A DNA stretch of 53,520 nucleotides, taken from assembly GCA_023250675.1 (NCBI GenBank), contig JAHFAE010000005.1, forward strand, positions 7,417 to 60,936, in the 5' to 3' direction. Of this stretch, positions 53,026 to 53,520 are shown piece after piece. This DNA is from Oligoflexia bacterium. Its GTDB lineage: Bacteria; Bdellovibrionota; Bdellovibrionia; JABDDW01. Each line of letters begins with the position of its first letter. Within the stretch, counting starts at the first letter, position 1. The position numbers and the translations under genes are program-made. The notes below the pieces were generated by a model, which was not told the DNA's origin, did no database searches, and saw only the letters and a program-made list of their open reading frames with translations.

Positions 53026-53520
53026 GTGGCCGAAATCGTTGCCGATGGTAAGAATCTTGTCAAAAAATATGGTGAAAAAACCGTTGTCGATGGGATTCAA
53101 TTTCAAATAAAAAAAGGGGAATGTTTTGGATTTTTAGGCCCCAATGGCGCCGGTAAAACTTCCACAATGAAAATGATGTATTGCCTGTCACCCGTCTCAA
53201 GTGGTGAGTTACATATTTTAGGTTTAGATGTAACTAAACATGGCCGCGAAATTAGAAAGAGAATTGGCGTTGTGCCTCAAGAAGATGGTTTAGACACAGA
53301 TTTTACAGTGCTTGAGAATCTTCTCGTTTACGCCACCTATCATAATTTACCCAAAGACGTTGCTCAAAAGCGAGCTCGCGAGTTACTTCGTTTTATGCGA
53401 ATTGATGAAAAATCTCAATCCCCAGTGGACCAACTCTCAGGCGGTATGAAAAGACGTTTGGCTATAGCTCGAGGAATGGTCAACGCGCCAGAGATGATGT
53501 TTCTTGATGAACCTACAACA
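53026..53520 (+). CDS. ABC transporter ATPase, NodI/DrrA-like, 3' end cut by window edge
   Basis: A GTG at 53026 starts a reading frame running to the window edge (165 codons). It contains Walker A GPNGAGKTS, a Q-loop in VVPQEDGLDTDFTVLEN, signature LSGGMKRR and Walker B EMMFLDEPTT, where the sequence ends. The order and the QEDGLD motif match the NodI/DrrA/ABC-2 group of exporters of drugs, polysaccharides or lipids. It follows typA by 5 bp; a permease gene would be expected downstream. Only the N-terminal part is visible. Confidence 0.9.
   Translation, partial: MAEIVADGKNLVKKYGEKTVVDGIQFQIKKGECFGFLGPNGAGKTSTMKMMYCLSPVSSGELHILGLDVTKHGREIRKRIGVVPQEDGLDTDFTVLENLLVYATYHNLPKDVAQKRARELLRFMRIDEKSQSPVDQLSGGMKRRLAIARGMVNAPEMMFLDEPTT

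Noticed and set aside
1-53520. tRNA/rRNA genes, CRISPR arrays, insertion sequences or prophage
   Set aside because: No cloverleaf-like segments, regular direct repeats with spacers, transposase or integrase frames were found on reading both strands.

Overview
The window is a stretch of chromosome from a Gram-negative bacterium. It shows outer-membrane TonB transport, several lipoproteins with lipoboxes, periplasmic proteins, PBP1A and a 6S RNA very close to the proteobacterial form. Frequent GTG/TTG starts, a sigma-54 regulator, Flp/Tad-like secreted proteins, cell-wall salvage genes and secreted phospholipase-like proteins fit a Bdellovibrionota or deltaproteobacterial-type genome. That placement is an inference from gene content; there is no 16S gene or other strict marker. 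I see no tRNA or rRNA gene, insertion sequence, prophage or CRISPR array.

Layout. 1-2.2 kb: an edge-cut M23 peptidase, a divergent outer-membrane protein and a 42-residue basic protein. 2.2-11.3 kb (minus): a nine-gene run holding a DUF3108-like exported protein, OppB/OppC-type permeases, NagZ, a TonB-dependent receptor, a BtuF/BtuC/BtuD-type ABC importer and TonB. 11.4-16.0 kb (plus): a TadE/G-like protein and two secreted low-complexity proteins. 16.1-20.1 kb: anmK facing murU-amgK-thiN. 20.2-22.7 kb: a double-PLD lipoprotein facing a small GAF-like gene.

23.0-36.0 kb (plus) is the most unusual part. Thirteen tightly packed, mostly overlapping genes encode a divergent patatin, three Rieske oxygenases, a ferritin-like diiron protein, a histidine-box membrane hydroxylase/desaturase, a duplicated Mpo1/DUF962-like protein, a GH3-type acyl-acid ligase, a hexapeptide acyltransferase, a GNAT-like protein, a secreted protein of unknown function and a LolCDE/MacB-type ABC exporter. 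It reads as an uncharacterised pathway that builds or remodels an oxidised, probably acylated or amidated lipid-like compound and moves it towards the envelope. A PocR-like sigma-54 regulator converges on its 3' end.

36.0-53.5 kb is more ordinary: uvrA and PBP1A in one overlapping unit, a secreted coiled-coil protein, a 6S RNA gene with its own promoter, a lipoprotein OppA, a charge-segregated secreted protein, a DsbA-like lipoprotein, a Dus-family tRNA dihydrouridine synthase, an NhaD-like antiporter, typA and the start of an ABC ATPase.

Two themes link regions. NagZ with OppBC, together with AnmK, AmgK and MurU, covers much of the Pseudomonas-type route that returns murein fragments to UDP-MurNAc. 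The 23-36 kb run concentrates six predicted iron oxygenase-type proteins with an acid-activating enzyme and an exporter.
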